A stretch of DNA of 64,000 bases, taken from Branchiostoma floridae. Taxonomy: Eukaryota; Chordata; Leptocardii; Amphioxiformes; Branchiostomatidae. This document shows, piece after piece, positions 53,145 through 63,935 of the stretch; within the stretch, counting starts at the first letter, position 1; each line of letters starts with the position of its first letter. The notes under the pieces were generated by a model. The model saw only the letters and a list, made by a program, of their open reading frames with translations. It searched no databases and had not been told where the DNA came from. The stretch is taken from positions 3,099,241 through 3,163,240 of the forward strand of contig NC_049984.1 of assembly GCF_000003815.2 (NCBI RefSeq), in the 5' to 3' direction. Position numbers and translations under genes: made by a program.

Positions 53145-56100
53145 CTAACGTGGCCGGTAAACAGCAGCAGTTGATCTGGGGAGTGGGGGCTCCCCCTTGA
53201 TGATATCAGCCGCCTTCTCCGCCACCATGATGGTGGGCGCGTTCAGGTTCCCGCTGACGATGCTGGGCATGATGGAGGCGTCCACTACCCGCAGGTTCTC
53301 CAGGCCGAACACGCGCGTCTCGGCGTCCACCACCGCCAGGGCGTCCGACTCCGCGCCCATCTTGCAGGTGCAGGACGGGTGGTAGCCGCACTTGGCATGC
53401 TGGCGGACGTACGCGTCGATGTCTTTGTCCGACTGGACGTCGCGTCCTGTAAGACGGAAATAGAAGGCATTGAAACGATCAGTTGAACTCATATTTTGCC
53501 CATTGTATGAGGCAGCTTTAGCTTCAAGCGCCAACCTTCTGTACGTTAAAGAACCCAACATACTTATCGAGAAGAGTAGGAGTGACCCAGTGTGCTTAGC
53601 TGAAAAAGTAGGTCGTAGCGAAGCCACATTAAGCTAAGGGCACAACCCGCCGTACGTGCAAATACGTGCTGTCTAGGTGCCAAAACGTGGCCAATCTTTT
53701 GGGATCCCGTTCCGTAAGTGGTAATTACCGCCTCCGTATGAACTCATAGGGAATCCAACGTATTTTGGAGCACTTTGGAGTAGAACTTTACGTGCAGCCA
53801 AAACTTTGTGTGCCATCGGGCTGCGGATTCGCCCCCGTACGTGCCAGTACGGGCGACGCTTCTGCCCTGTACAGCATGAACGTTTTCCGAAATACGTGGA
53901 GGACGTGGCCTCCCCAAAAAACGTACGGACAAATTGCACGTACGGCGGGTTGTGCCCTTAGCTTAACACTACCCGACAAGGTACTTACAAAAGCATCATG
54001 CCTCACCAACGCTGATGAAAAGCCTGTGCAATGATACGGTCACAACTACATCAGTTCCCATAGGGGTTGTAGCCCCGACCGGGCTCTGAAGCTAATCTCC
54101 AAGCAGATCCTACGGTAGCATAAAATAGTATCAAAAGCTGTCGGAGTATTATAGCCGGCCAAAGGAAGTCAGACGCATACACACTCCTATGCCGGCTTCA
54201 ATCCTCCGCCAGCTTTTGATGCTATCTTATGCTACCGTAGGATCTGCTTGGAGATTACTCTAAAGCCACAAATTTGTTTTTTGTCGCCGGGACCCAGATT
54301 GATCATAACTGTGAATTTAGATATCCGGGAACCCGACCGTGCCCAAATATAGCCTGTCAGTGGCAGGGTCCCGGATCCCTAGCCTGGTATCCAGCCGTAT
54401 TATAGCTCCCGAGTCTCTTCTGTAGATTCGTAGCTAATAATTGAGCTAGATACCAGGCTACCACACCCCGTGCTAGTAAATCACCCGAGGGGTTGGGGGT
54501 TAAAATTGTAACCGTTGGATAAGATTTTAAACTTGTTTGAACCTTTAGGCCTGCAAGCCGCTTTTCGTCGAGGTCATGAGGGAAGGAATGGGCATATAGC
54601 ATATAAAATAGATACAAATTACATCGAGTTCTAATAGATCTTACCTGGGGCAATCTCTGCACCGCGGAATGGATCAAAAGCCTTCTGGGCGAAGATTTCC
54701 CGCGTGTGTCTGATGCTCAGCCTCATCTCGAGCACATCCTGGGGGGTGGAGAGGTAGTTCGGGTCCAACAGAGGGTGTGCATGGGGGTCTGCAGACTTCA
54801 GCTTCAGATATCCACGGCTAGTTGAGCGAAGTGGACCCACCTGGGCCTGAAACATCATGAGTGGATATCCACTTTACCATGTATCGACGAGTCAGTACAA
54901 AGGTGCATAGAAGAAAATTGTAAGGGGAGGGACCAGAGTTAGCGTTTCGCAGTCGACAGCACCGTGCGTACCCTGGCTTGGATTTTCAAATTATATTTTT
55001 CATAATTTTGATAATAAAGGTGAAGCATGTGTATTTTTTTTTCAATCTTGCGAAAATAATGTGCTCTTTGGCATGCTTTGACCTGTAGTTGTTGACCTCC
55101 ATAACAATTGACATATCGTTTGTTAAGCTAAGGGCACAACCCGCCGTACGTGAAAATACGTGGGCAATCTTTTGGGATCCGTAAGTGGTAAGTACCGCCT
55201 CTGAACGAACCCGTATGGAATACCCGACTGATTTTGGAGCACGCAGACACGCCTTAGAGCTTTACGTGCAGGCAAAACTTTGTGTGCCATCGGGCTGCGG
55301 ATTCGCCCCCGTACGTGCCAGTACGGATGACGCGCCTGCCCTGTACAGGCTGAACGTTTTCAGAAATACGTGGCGGACGTGGCCTCCCAAAAACGTACGG
55401 ACAAATTGCACGTACGGCGGGCTGTGCCCTTAACTTTACCTGGTAAGCGTGTTGCTTCACCGCTACCCTCCCCAGATCCTGCACGGCGGTGGGGAAGAAG
55501 TGATACTGCAGGTCGGGATGTTCCACGCCGGGCCTGCTCCTGATGGATGGATGGATGAATGAATGAATGAATGAATGAATGAATGAATGAATGAATGAAT
55601 GAACGGACGGACGGACGAACGAACGAATGAATTCAGCAATCTAAAGTGGGGAAATTTTGCATAAACATAATCGAAAAGAATGCCCCTACCTGATGAACGC
55701 TCCCGCCTCCATGTGGCTGGTGGCGCCCAGGCCTGTCCGCGTGGCGAACCACTGGACTCCGATCAGCAGCATGCGGTGTGGCTGGAGCGCGCTGTAGAGA
55801 GAGACGGGCTGAGTACACGCCTGCTGCACATGCACTTCTAGGTGCTCCTGTAGGTTCTGTCCAACACCTGCAAGTGAATGAAAACGCGCTATTGGCTATA
55901 TGTTTCTTCAGCAGAAATGCCCAGGGTCTACAGATCACCAGAATACGGTGGGGCTGGAGCGCGCTGTAGAGAGAGACTGGCTGTGTGCACGCCTGCTGCA
56001 GGTGTACTTCTAGGTGCTCCTGTAGGTTCTGTCCAACACCTGAAAATGAATGAAAACGCTCTATTGGCTAAACGTCATCAGCGGAAATGCCGAGAGTCTG

Positions 56101-59100
56101 CAGATCACCAGAATACACCTTTCTCACGCGGCGGCCATGATAGATCGAAGACGAGGTCAATAAGGCAAACAGACAAAACTTATTTCTAAAATCAGGTCCC
56201 ATTTAGTTTTCCCCCAAACCACACAAATTTTCATGATATAAGATAGAATAATAAATATCATAACTAGTGTTATGCACTAAAAATGTAGCAATTTAGAGTA
56301 GTGTAGATGGGTCACAAAGTCCCTTAAGAGATGCAAAATAAAAACATAATAATGCAAATATTTGACGGACTTCACGCATTGGTCGCTTTCCTAATTGGCA
56401 GACTATCATTAGTTGAACTGCTAATTATGATGGACAGCCTTTTGTTTGCCTCATTGAACTCGTTTGAGATCTATCATGGCCGCCGCGTGAGAAAGGTGTA
56501 TACGGTGGGGTTCGAGCTTGCTGTAGAGAGAGACGGGTTGAGTGCACGCCTACTGCACGTGTACTTCAAGGTGCTCATGTATGTTCTGTTCAACAAAAGT
56601 GAATGAAAACGCTCTATTGGCTAACGGCACTGAACTTTAATCCAACACATTCCAGCAAATTCCAAACTGAACCATGAATAAACAAGCGGGCTTTAGCGCA
56701 TTCTGGAAACTGTTTAGTGCATTGTTTACTATGTTTCCCCGGCCATTGCTACACATGCATTGGTCTGCCACTTTCTGTTGTGTCACGAGAAAATAACATT
56801 TCAAAGACAGTGTAACTGATAGCAAGTCCTTTGGGATTCTATTCCCAGTGGAACTTTAATCCAACACAATAATATAACAATGCTGTTTATCTATGGATTT
56901 CATATTTACAACGACAAATTTGTATCAATCGGCAGGCACTTACTCTAGGTTAAATTGGCAAATCGGCATGTCGGTAAACTGCTGATAGCCGCGATCAAAA
57001 CACGGCCCCAAAATGCATCAACCAGCGGCAAATCCGTTCTGCTGTTCTACTACACAGTTATGACGTTCTATGAAACTTTCCATCCGTTGTTTGGTTAGCA
57101 AATGGTGGCAAAATACGTTGTTTGTGAATGGTTCCCAAAAATTATACCAGAAAAACACAGTACAAACTCCCTACAATACGTCCCCCAGCTGGGGCTGTTG
57201 GTATCGCCAGTGAGATCCGTCCTACTGGCCTTTGGATGTGATCATTTTCAAAAATAGGGGTGAAGGGGCGTGATGAAATATGATTCAAAATGGCGCGTGT
57301 TCGGATTTCCACTGAATTTGTGTAACAAAGCCTGGCCCTGTACTTTAAAGAGGGACTCTTCAAGGCATGTTGGTTGTGTTGGATGGACAGTTTATTGATA
57401 TTTCGCTATATTTACTGTGATGATTAATGTGTAATGTGAGGACGAAGAGTAGGGTTGCTTCAAATTACAGTCGCTGCCCTCCAGTCCCACGGCTTGATTA
57501 ACAGCATGAAAACATACCAGAAGATTGATTAACTTGTCGCTGCAACATGCGATCTTTGTGAGCTCAAACTTACAAGGTTTTAAGTCGTATACCTTACTGG
57601 TTTTGTAAAGCACTCAAAAGAATTTGCATACCGGAGCTAGTTTTTGACTGACAGATGGGTTCTGAAAAGTGTTGGATTAAAGTTGCGTTGGATTAAAGTT
57701 CAGTGCCGTTAACGTTATATGTCTCATTAACAGGAATGCCCAGGCACTGCAGATCACTAGAATACGGTGGGTTGGAGCGCACTGTAGAGAGAGACGACCT
57801 GGGTGTACGCGTGCTGCACGTGTACTTCCAAGTGCTCATGTATGTTCTGTTCAACAAAAGTGAATGAAAACGCTCTATTGGCTAACGTTATATGTCTCAT
57901 TAACAGGAATCCCCAGGCACTGCAGATCACTAGAATACGGTGGGTTGGAGCGCGCAGTAGAGCGAGACGACCTGGGTGTACGCCTGTTGCACGTCTACTT
58001 CAAAGGCGTCCCTGTGGGTTCTGTCCAACACCTACCAACACACACGATTGGGACACACTGGACCTATTGTTGTAACGCTGTCCCGTAACTTTGGCGGAGG
58101 TGTTCGAAATAGAACAGGGGGTTCTATTTGTTCGATACGGTGTTCGACAGGATCAGTCCATAGAATAGGGGGTTCTATTTGTTCGTTATGGCGTTTGATA
58201 GGATCGGTCGATCAGCGTTGATCATGTGTGCCCAGTCTACCTCCATGTGCATATAACGTTAGTTATGACTAACCTGGTAGGTGCTGAACAACAGGAATGC
58301 CCAGTGTCCGCAGGTCATCAGCATTGCCGACCCCCGACAGCATCAGCAGCTGAGGAGAGTTGATGGACCCTCCGGACAGGATCACTTCCTTCGCAGCTCG
58401 GACCTGCAGGGAAAAATCATTCCTGTCAATCACCTTAGTTTATATAACCACACAACGTCTTAGGTCTAGGGAAAAATTGTGTTTTCTGTTTTCCGACCTA
58501 CCCTAGAAAAATTTGTCGACCCTTAGCCTTATTCGTGTGGGCTGGGGAGTCAAAGTTTGCAGTTAAAGGTTTTATTCAGCCTACTTCCTATTCAAGTTAA
58601 AATATTGATTGTCCTATTTAAAGAAGGATAAATGTATCCAAATGTATCTCTAACCATTCAATATGAACAAAAGTAAAGATTGAGGTTGAAAATATAAGTG
58701 TTGATGTTAACTCTCTGTTTTCCACCTTTCTTGGTTTTCTCTTGGTTTTTGCATTTCTTCAAGGTGGCTCTTAATGGAGTAAAGGTGGTGCGAGTTGACT
58801 GACCTGTTTCATCTCTCCATTCTGCAGATATTCCACCCCGACCGCCCGGCTGCCTTCAAACAGAACGCGAGTCACCAGACACCTCACTTCAGCCTTCACG
58901 TTAGCCCGCTTCAGCGCAGGCCGGAGGTACGCGTTCGCAGTGCTCCAGCGGATCCCCTTGCGAATCGTCATGTCCATCTCCCCAAACCCCTCCTGTTGGT
59001 AACCGTTCATGTCCTCTGTATAAGGATAACCCGCCTGCTGGCCGGCCTCTATGAAGGCCTTGTTCAGGGGGTTCTCGCTCCTGCCGCGCGAGACGTGGAG

Positions 59101-60013
59101 AGGACCGTCCCCGCCGCGGTAGTCGTCCGGACCGAGCTCGTGCGTCTGGGCCTTACGGAAGTACGGCAGGCAGTCTGCGTACGACCAGCCCGCGGCGCCC
59201 TCTCTCTCCCACCGGTCGTAGTCCATCGCGTGCCCGCGGACGTACACCATGGCGTTTATAGAGGAGGAGCCTCCCCAGACTCGCCCCTGTGGCCAGTACA
59301 TCTCCCTGTTGTTTAGGTGCTTCTGCGGCACGGTGCGGTAGCACCAGTTGTACTTGCCATCAGCTAGGTTGTAGCGCATTGCCGACGGCATGTGGATGGT
59401 CCACGTGCGGTCCTTCGGGCCAGCTTCCAGCAGGACAACTGTGTTGCTGGGATCTTCTGACAGGCGATTGGCGAGCACGCAACCAGCGGAACCGGCGCCG
59501 ACTATCACATGGCTGTATTCCTGTGCCCCTGCCGTCATTGTGGAGCTTCTGGTTGAGTATTGTCGTTGCACAAGATACTGTAACCCTCCTCTAGTACTTC
59601 TAGACCCACTTGCAACGGACGTCCTACCATCTACCGCAGTGCCGAAGGTGCTTCCAAATCTACCTGACAGAAAATCAGCTAGACGTGAATCCTTGTGGCT
59701 GCCAAGACCCCTCAGTACACCTGCAAGTACAAAAAGTGCAGCGTTGACCCTTTGTTTATTGTTTACTGCACACGAAAAAGAAAATAATAGATGAGGAGAA
59801 TATTGCAGTTCAATGTGAACCAGTCAAAATTGCCATGAAGAAGGTGACAAACGGTCACCGAAACGTGTGTTGTGAATAAAACAATATTTTGGTAAAAAAT
59901 AGTCCCTTTATTCATTTTCTGTTACCTGTGTAGTTGTTACTTTGCTTCAGTGGATTGGTGCTGTGAGCTTTGGTGGCCGCGGGAAGACCTGACAGTCTCA
60001 GCAGCCGAGGCAT
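53145..60013 (-). CDS. CHDH: Choline dehydrogenase, mitochondrial; seven exons, 638 aa
   Basis: Oxidises choline to betaine aldehyde, the first step of glycine betaine synthesis, in mitochondria. Minus-strand exons: 59926-60013, 58804-59720, 58274-58403, 55690-55867, 55440-55539, 54645-54846, 53145-53446. All introns are GT-AG and phases agree; total 1917 nt. Residues 1-90 are basic, hydroxyl-rich and nearly free of acid, ending QRQYSTRSS, a typical mitochondrial presequence. The FAD loop GAGSAG is at 104-109. GMC signature 1 is [18 protein letters not shown], signature 2 is [16 protein letters not shown]. The active-site pair is His561 (in [10 protein letters not shown]) and an Asn in SGNLNAPT (605/607). 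Sequence flavour and length match animal CHDH rather than insect glucose dehydrogenases. An ATG 10 codons upstream (60041-60043) is an alternative start. Confidence 0.95.
53512..53625. repeat. SINE-domain scrap in CHDH intron 6
   Basis: 'gtacgttaaagaacccaaca' with 'cttatcgagaagagtagg' resembles the central domain found in the SINE at 17049-17539 ('gcacgttaaagaaccc'). Confidence 0.5.
53635..53960. mobile_element. 322-bp MITE (AGGGCACAACCCGCC family), copy 1, CHDH intron 6
   Basis: Element 53637-53958: AGGGCACAACCCGCCGTACG at the left is matched exactly, inverted, at the right. TA flanks both ends, and the match extends outward through TTAAGCTA. The interior has 'cgtgccagtacg' and 'cgtttt.cgaaatacgtgg'. 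A sister copy is at 55131-55430. Confidence 0.88.
54091..54256. mobile_element. Palindromic MITE (TAATCTCC family), CHDH intron 6
   Basis: TAATCTCCAAGCAGATCC at the left and its exact inverse at the right, with 'gatcctacggtagcataa' and 'ttatgctaccgtaggatc' also paired. The flanks CTCTGAAGC and CTCTAAAGC look like a target duplication with one change. Same family as 39150-39303. Confidence 0.85.
54380..54460. repeat. 81-bp inverted repeat, CHDH intron 6
   Basis: TAGCCTGGTATC at the left pairs with GATACCAGGCTA at the right, with further weak pairing of 'tattatagct' and 'agctaataa'. Probably a tiny MITE. Confidence 0.5.
55129..55432. mobile_element. 300-bp MITE (AGGGCACAACCCGCC family), copy 2, abutting CHDH exon 5
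   Basis: Element 55131-55430 with TA on both sides. Its right end lies 9 bp from the exon 5 edge at 55440, so only TAACTTTAC separates it from coding sequence. The splice donor (minus strand GTAAAG) lies in that short stretch. Confidence 0.85.
55541..55630 (+). repeat. GAAT/GGAC microsatellite in CHDH intron 4
   Basis: GGATGGATGGAT, then (GAAT)n, then (GGAC)n and (GAAC)n, beginning two bases beyond the exon 5 acceptor on the minus strand. Confidence 0.95.
55930..56065 (-). pseudogene. Decayed exon 3/exon 4 copy in CHDH intron 3 (copy b)
   Basis: 'ggctggagcgcgctgtagag', 'cacgcctgctgcaggtgtac', 'ttctaggtgctcctgtaggt' and 'tctgtccaacacctg' match the first half of exon 4 at 55775-55870, including the acceptor region and the following 'aatgaatgaaaacgc'. 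Its left end ('gatcaccagaatacggtg') joins a piece like the end of exon 3. Confidence 0.75.
56096..56623 (-). pseudogene. Decayed exon 3/exon 4 copy (copy c), interrupted by a transposon
   Basis: The two halves are 56096-56115 and 56499-56623. Together they read like copies b, d and e. A 383-bp inverted-repeat element (56116-56498) sits between, and the 1086-bp element starts at the far end (56624). Confidence 0.7.
56116..56498. mobile_element. 383-bp inverted-repeat element in CHDH intron 3
   Basis: CACCTTTCTCACGCGGCGGC continuing to ATGATAGATC at the left is matched exactly, inverted, at the right end (31 bp). It splits 'agaata' from 'tacggtgggg', which are joined in the sister copies, giving a 2-3 bp target duplication (AT or ATA). 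Confidence 0.85.
56622..57711. mobile_element. 1086-bp TA-flanked inverted-repeat element in CHDH intron 3
   Basis: Element 56624-57709 starts ACGGCACTGAACTTTAATCC and the inverted right end begins the same way. TA stands on both sides (56622-56623, 57710-57711). The empty site GGC-TA-ACGTTATATG is kept in the next copy at about 57881-57893. Internal 'ctttaatccaacaca' repeats occur near both ends. No transposase frame, so it is non-autonomous, possibly Tc1/mariner-related. Confidence 0.85.
57725..57890 (-). pseudogene. Decayed exon 3/exon 4 copy (copy d)
   Basis: Starts (plus strand) 'aacaggaatgcccagg', matching the end of exon 3 at 58289-58304, then passes into 'cggtgggttggagcgc', matching exon 4. 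It ends in 'gttctgttcaacaaaagtg', the acceptor region of exon 4. Confidence 0.72.
57898..58045 (-). pseudogene. Decayed exon 3/exon 4 copy (copy e)
   Basis: As copy d, about 170 bp further on. The exon 4 part is better kept ('ttctgtccaacacctacc'). No full-length coding exon is possible in b-e because they stop half way through exon 4. Confidence 0.72.
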
Positions 60014-60019
60014 GGTTCG

Positions 60020-60300
60020 TCGCACACGCACTATGCTGTACATCCAACCAGAATTCTCTACCAGAATACAAACGAATAAGTTCCATGAAATAGTTAGAGG
60101 CTTTAGATTTATTGTTTCATCTTGTCTCATTGATTACATAAATAGGACTGTTATTAGCATAATCTATTTGAGATGGTGGAAAACCCTCGTACATGCAGTC
60201 GACTCTAGCATACCCTATTTTAGATGGTGGAGAACCCTCGTACATGCACTCGACTCTTCACACCACGTGCAAGAGGATATGAGTGAGTGAGAGAGACTGC
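60020..60300 (-). promoter_or_regulatory. Probable CHDH promoter/5' UTR region with a 48-bp tandem duplication
   Basis: Lies upstream of the CHDH start on the minus strand. 'tttgagatggtggaaaaccc' with 'tcgtacatgca.tcgactct' at about 60168 is repeated at about 60220. No TATA box was found. The assignment rests only on position. Confidence 0.3.
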
Positions 60301-60762
60301 GGCGAGACACCTGACGTCACCTCTGCACAACTGAAAGTCAAACTATTAATAATGGCGAGGCACGCTATATTGAACTATGAACTTCCACCTCTGGGGAAGG
60401 TCACATTCGAGCCAAATAGACATGACCGATTGCTTACAACTATGTCAGTTCAGACAATGTCATGTGTGATCTTTCGTCTGTTTCCTTCTTCAGAAAAAAA
60501 CTCTGGGAATGTCTTGGCGACCCTTACACGTGTATAACCCGACCTTGACCTCTCGCTGTAGATATTGGTGTTGACTACATTGTAGATACTATGCACGCTA
60601 TCTTACACCATGTAGATTTGAAAGTTATTTTCAACGTACTTAGAATATTGTTGTTGATTGATTGATAATCATCCCGTCCTTGTCAAATTCCATTTGTTAG
60701 TTATTTGTTGTTATATTGTTATTGTCATTGGGTGGGCCGACTACTCTCTCTCGTCCTACCTG

Positions 60763-60905
60763 ATACTCATTTTCACCTGAGTAAAGTGAGGAAAGCCGTC
60801 TAAAGTGCCTTTCCCAGGGGCACAAGATTCGAAGGATTCGAACTCGACTCTAGACCTCTCGGTCCTGAGCCAAACACGCTGCCGCTGCGCCACGCAATCT
60901 CATTG
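60763..60905 (-). mobile_element. Inverted SINE head (tRNA-derived), truncated
   Basis: On the minus strand: A box TGGCGCAGCGGCAGC, B box GAGTTCGAATCC, then 'cttgtgcccctgggaaaggc' and 'ctttactcaggtgaaaatga', matching the first 150 bp of the SINE at 17049. The central and 3' parts are missing. Confidence 0.75.
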
Positions 60906-62378
60906 TCCTTGCCTCTGTCAGCAGCGCTAGACCTTTGTAATAGCCACAGGCTAGTTGGGCAGCCCTGGCTGTGCGTTCTGAACAGCCAAACCTATAAATA
61001 ATTGTGACCTTCGTAAAATACCCTCCCGTATGAACTTCTAAACAAAAGATATCTACCACATACGAAGGGTAAAGCTGCAACGGTTGGCACTTGAATGACA
61101 CAGATATATACCCATACTACCATAGGATCTGCTTGGTGATTAAGACTCCCCCGCATATAATATGATATACATACACACCCCTAGGCCAACTTCACTCCTC
61201 TGCCAGGTTTTGATACTTTCTTATGCTACCATAGGATCTGCTTGGAGATTAAACCCTCCGTACCTTCGTGTTCCCACAGTCACATGGCCGCAGCCCACGT
61301 CAGAGTCTTGGTTCTTGGCCCATTCGGTTTGGCCTGCTGCCGGACATGACATGTGAGATAGGAACGTCCAAGTTGCAGAACCAGTCCTGGGGTTATTGAG
61401 TGGGGGTAAACGGTCTCTAGTCCAATTGTTCCACGTGAACGCACACGCGACAAAACACGTTACCTGAACTAGCGAAGTGCAAGTTACTCAGTCCACAGTG
61501 ACAAAACACAATTTTATTTTATATTATACATGATACATGTGTATTATACGTAATGTTATACATAATCATACGGCGAGTAGTTTAATGCAATAGAGGGTGG
61601 TTTGAGAAGTGCCAGTAGCCATTACAGGATGATTCACAGAGGGTTTAATGTCAGTTGTGTGGAAAATAAATTCAGCCCAACCTTCCCTCATGAATAAATA
61701 ATGTGTTTGAGTTGCATAGATACATTTAGAAAGTGTGGTTGGACAAAACTGAAAATAATATGTGACTATTTTTGCTTAGGTTTATTGACAATCCTTTGCT
61801 TTGGTTGATTTCGCGACCGAAGACGTTTTTACTTCGAACCACTGTCCGTACGTAACGTTGGCTATTTGGTGTTGCTAACAAAGGGAAGTCTAGCTATCAT
61901 TCAACTGTGACTTCTCTAGGGATTTATTGCACCACCTGTACAGGACAAGGTCACATACCAGATTTTGGGACACAGTAAAAAAAAAAAACACAGTTAGTGC
62001 CTTCACCTAGACACCGCAGAAACTAAACAAGAGAAGACGATTAATGCCAACGTCACATTTCCTACCCGGGGCCGGCCGATCTGCTGGCGGAAACAAAAAA
62101 TTAAAGTCCATGCCAATGAATATATCGACAAGGCATGCTGTTGAATTATAGTAGTACGCTTTGTGTTCTTATTGTATTTTGTATCGTACTTTTCGTTCCC
62201 CAAAATTGCCCGGCCGGGCCCCTTTGTGGCAATGTGACGTTAGCCTAGATAGATTTAAAAAAAAACTATTTCTTTATTGTGCTGACTCAGACGTACGTAC
62301 AATACGGACCTCACACGCACCTCATACGCGGAAGTAGATCAGCGGCCTGTGTCGTATATTGCTGGATTCGTCTTGTTG
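60906..62378. other. Spacer, no gene seen
   Basis: Apart from the MITE remains at 61119-61254 there is only AT-rich sequence and small open frames without protein character. Confidence 0.35.
61119..61254. mobile_element. TAATCTCC-family MITE remains
   Basis: 'ccataggatctgcttggtga' at 61119 and 'gctaccataggatctgcttg' ending GAGATTA at 61254 are two right arms in the same orientation, so the locus is a rearranged or nested copy of the family at 39150 and 54091. Confidence 0.65.
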
Positions 62379-62485
62379 TAGCCTGGATACCAGACCCCAG
62401 CCCGATCTCAAAAATCTCAAGGACACCTGTGTTGGGACACGATAGATACTTTTGAGATCGGGCTGGGGTCAGGTAACCAGACTAG
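62379..62485. mobile_element. Short hairpin MITE
   Basis: GACCCCAGCCCGATCTCAAA (62393-62413) and its perfect inverse (62450-62470) surround a 36-base loop. Outer words 'gcctggatacca' and 'ggtaaccagac' also partly pair. Confidence 0.7.
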
Positions 62486-63274
62486 TTCTGTTGGGATCAC
62501 ATTACTAGTAATACTAGTAATTTCGACGACCTCCCACCCCCCGAAATACCCGTGGGTAAAAACACTTGGACACGGGCATCCACACTCGCGGCAACAGAAT
62601 TTATCACGAACGAACGAACTATGTTGTGTTCCGCGTTCTGATGCCCCTGATATGTACTGCACTTACCGGTAGTCGTTTGCGCTACTGTAATGGTTTCACA
62701 AATAGCCATGGCGTTTGCGGAGACAACAAGGCCAATGACTGTTTCATCGGCTTAAATAATTAAACACCGTAAAACGCATGAACAGTTTCAGCCTGCATGC
62801 TACATGTTTAGTCACCTGTGACTTGGAGTTCGGTAAAACAATGTCTCTGCAGCTGGCACATTAATCCCAATCGCGAATTTCTGAACGTTGAAGGTGTACA
62901 GCAAAGTGAAGTTAGCATTAGATTAAATCCTAGTTCATTAATTACAAGTGCTTTTGAAAAGTGTTTTCGAATAGTTCCCTTGACAACACCTGAGTGCGAA
63001 CTGTTGCAGTTCTTTGAAGGCTTGCTAGGTGACGCTTTTGGTTCACGACCTTGAAGGAGACCGAGCTGAAGTTAGCATTAGTTAGATTAAATCATAGTTC
63101 ACTAATTGCATGTGTAAATCCGGCCCGTAAATTTTGATGCTTATATTTTTTTCTTTGGGATATAAGCTACCCAGATTTCTCTTTACATTCGAGTGCCACG
63201 TTTAAATAATTCGCAGAATGCACAACAGACCGTTTATATTTAGCAGCCGATTTTAGCGATTCCTTAGCTCAGCT
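62486..63274. other. Spacer, no gene seen
   Basis: A direct repeat of 'gaagttagcattag' with 'attaaatc.tagttca' at about 62909 and 63069 is the only structure noted. Confidence 0.35.
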
Positions 63275-63935
63275 AGACTCCGTTGCAGTCTTCGGAACGG
63301 GGCTGGTTTTTTTTGGGGGGGGGGGAGTGGTCCGCGATTTTCAACGTTGGCTTTGTTCTCTTGTGCCGGGAAGGGAGTTTGCCGAGGAATGAAGTTTGCT
63401 GTGGAAGGGAGTTTGTCGTGATAGCGAGTCGGGGTATTATGTTTTGATGCTAAGACTGACATTTATGTTCTCTTCTGACTGTTATTTTTCATTTGCAAAT
63501 CGACTTTGAAACAAACACTGCCCGACCAGCGACACATTGATATGCAAATTCCACTTTTCGTTACTTTGATTTTAAGTTGATCCACTGCCTGAATGTGTTA
63601 TTATTGTTATTATTACTACCATCATTATATTAAGTTATCCTGAGTTATTTGTATTGTAAATAGTTGACACCTGACGTTTAGTTATTTAAGTTTGACCTTT
63701 GATTTCAATTTTGATTCAGTTGTTGTGATTTTGTGTTATTTTATGTTGGGGTCTCCCGGCCCCCCAGGAGGTATTGAAAAACGCCAATAGGCGATGTATT
63801 TTCCTGGATAAATAAATAAACTAAACTGAAACTGAAACTCCCTTTCCCGGCACAAGAGAACATAGCCAACGTTGAAAATCGCCCCCCCCCCCCAAAAAAA
63901 AACCCAGCCCCGTTCCGAAGACTGCAACGGAGTCT
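63275..63935. mobile_element. 661-bp element with about 110-bp terminal inverted repeats
   Basis: AGACTCCGTTGCAGTCTTCG at the left is matched exactly, inverted, at the right. The match continues through 'gaacggggctgg', a G- or C-run, 'gcgattttcaacgttggc' and 'ccgggaagggagttt'. The interior has a retroposon-like tail ('ggataaataaataaa', about 63805). No coding frame. A solo end is at 38517-38671. Confidence 0.8.

Noticed and set aside
58795-59316. Plus-strand frame of 173 codons opposite CHDH exon 2
   Set aside because: Shadow of the strongly supported CHDH coding strand.
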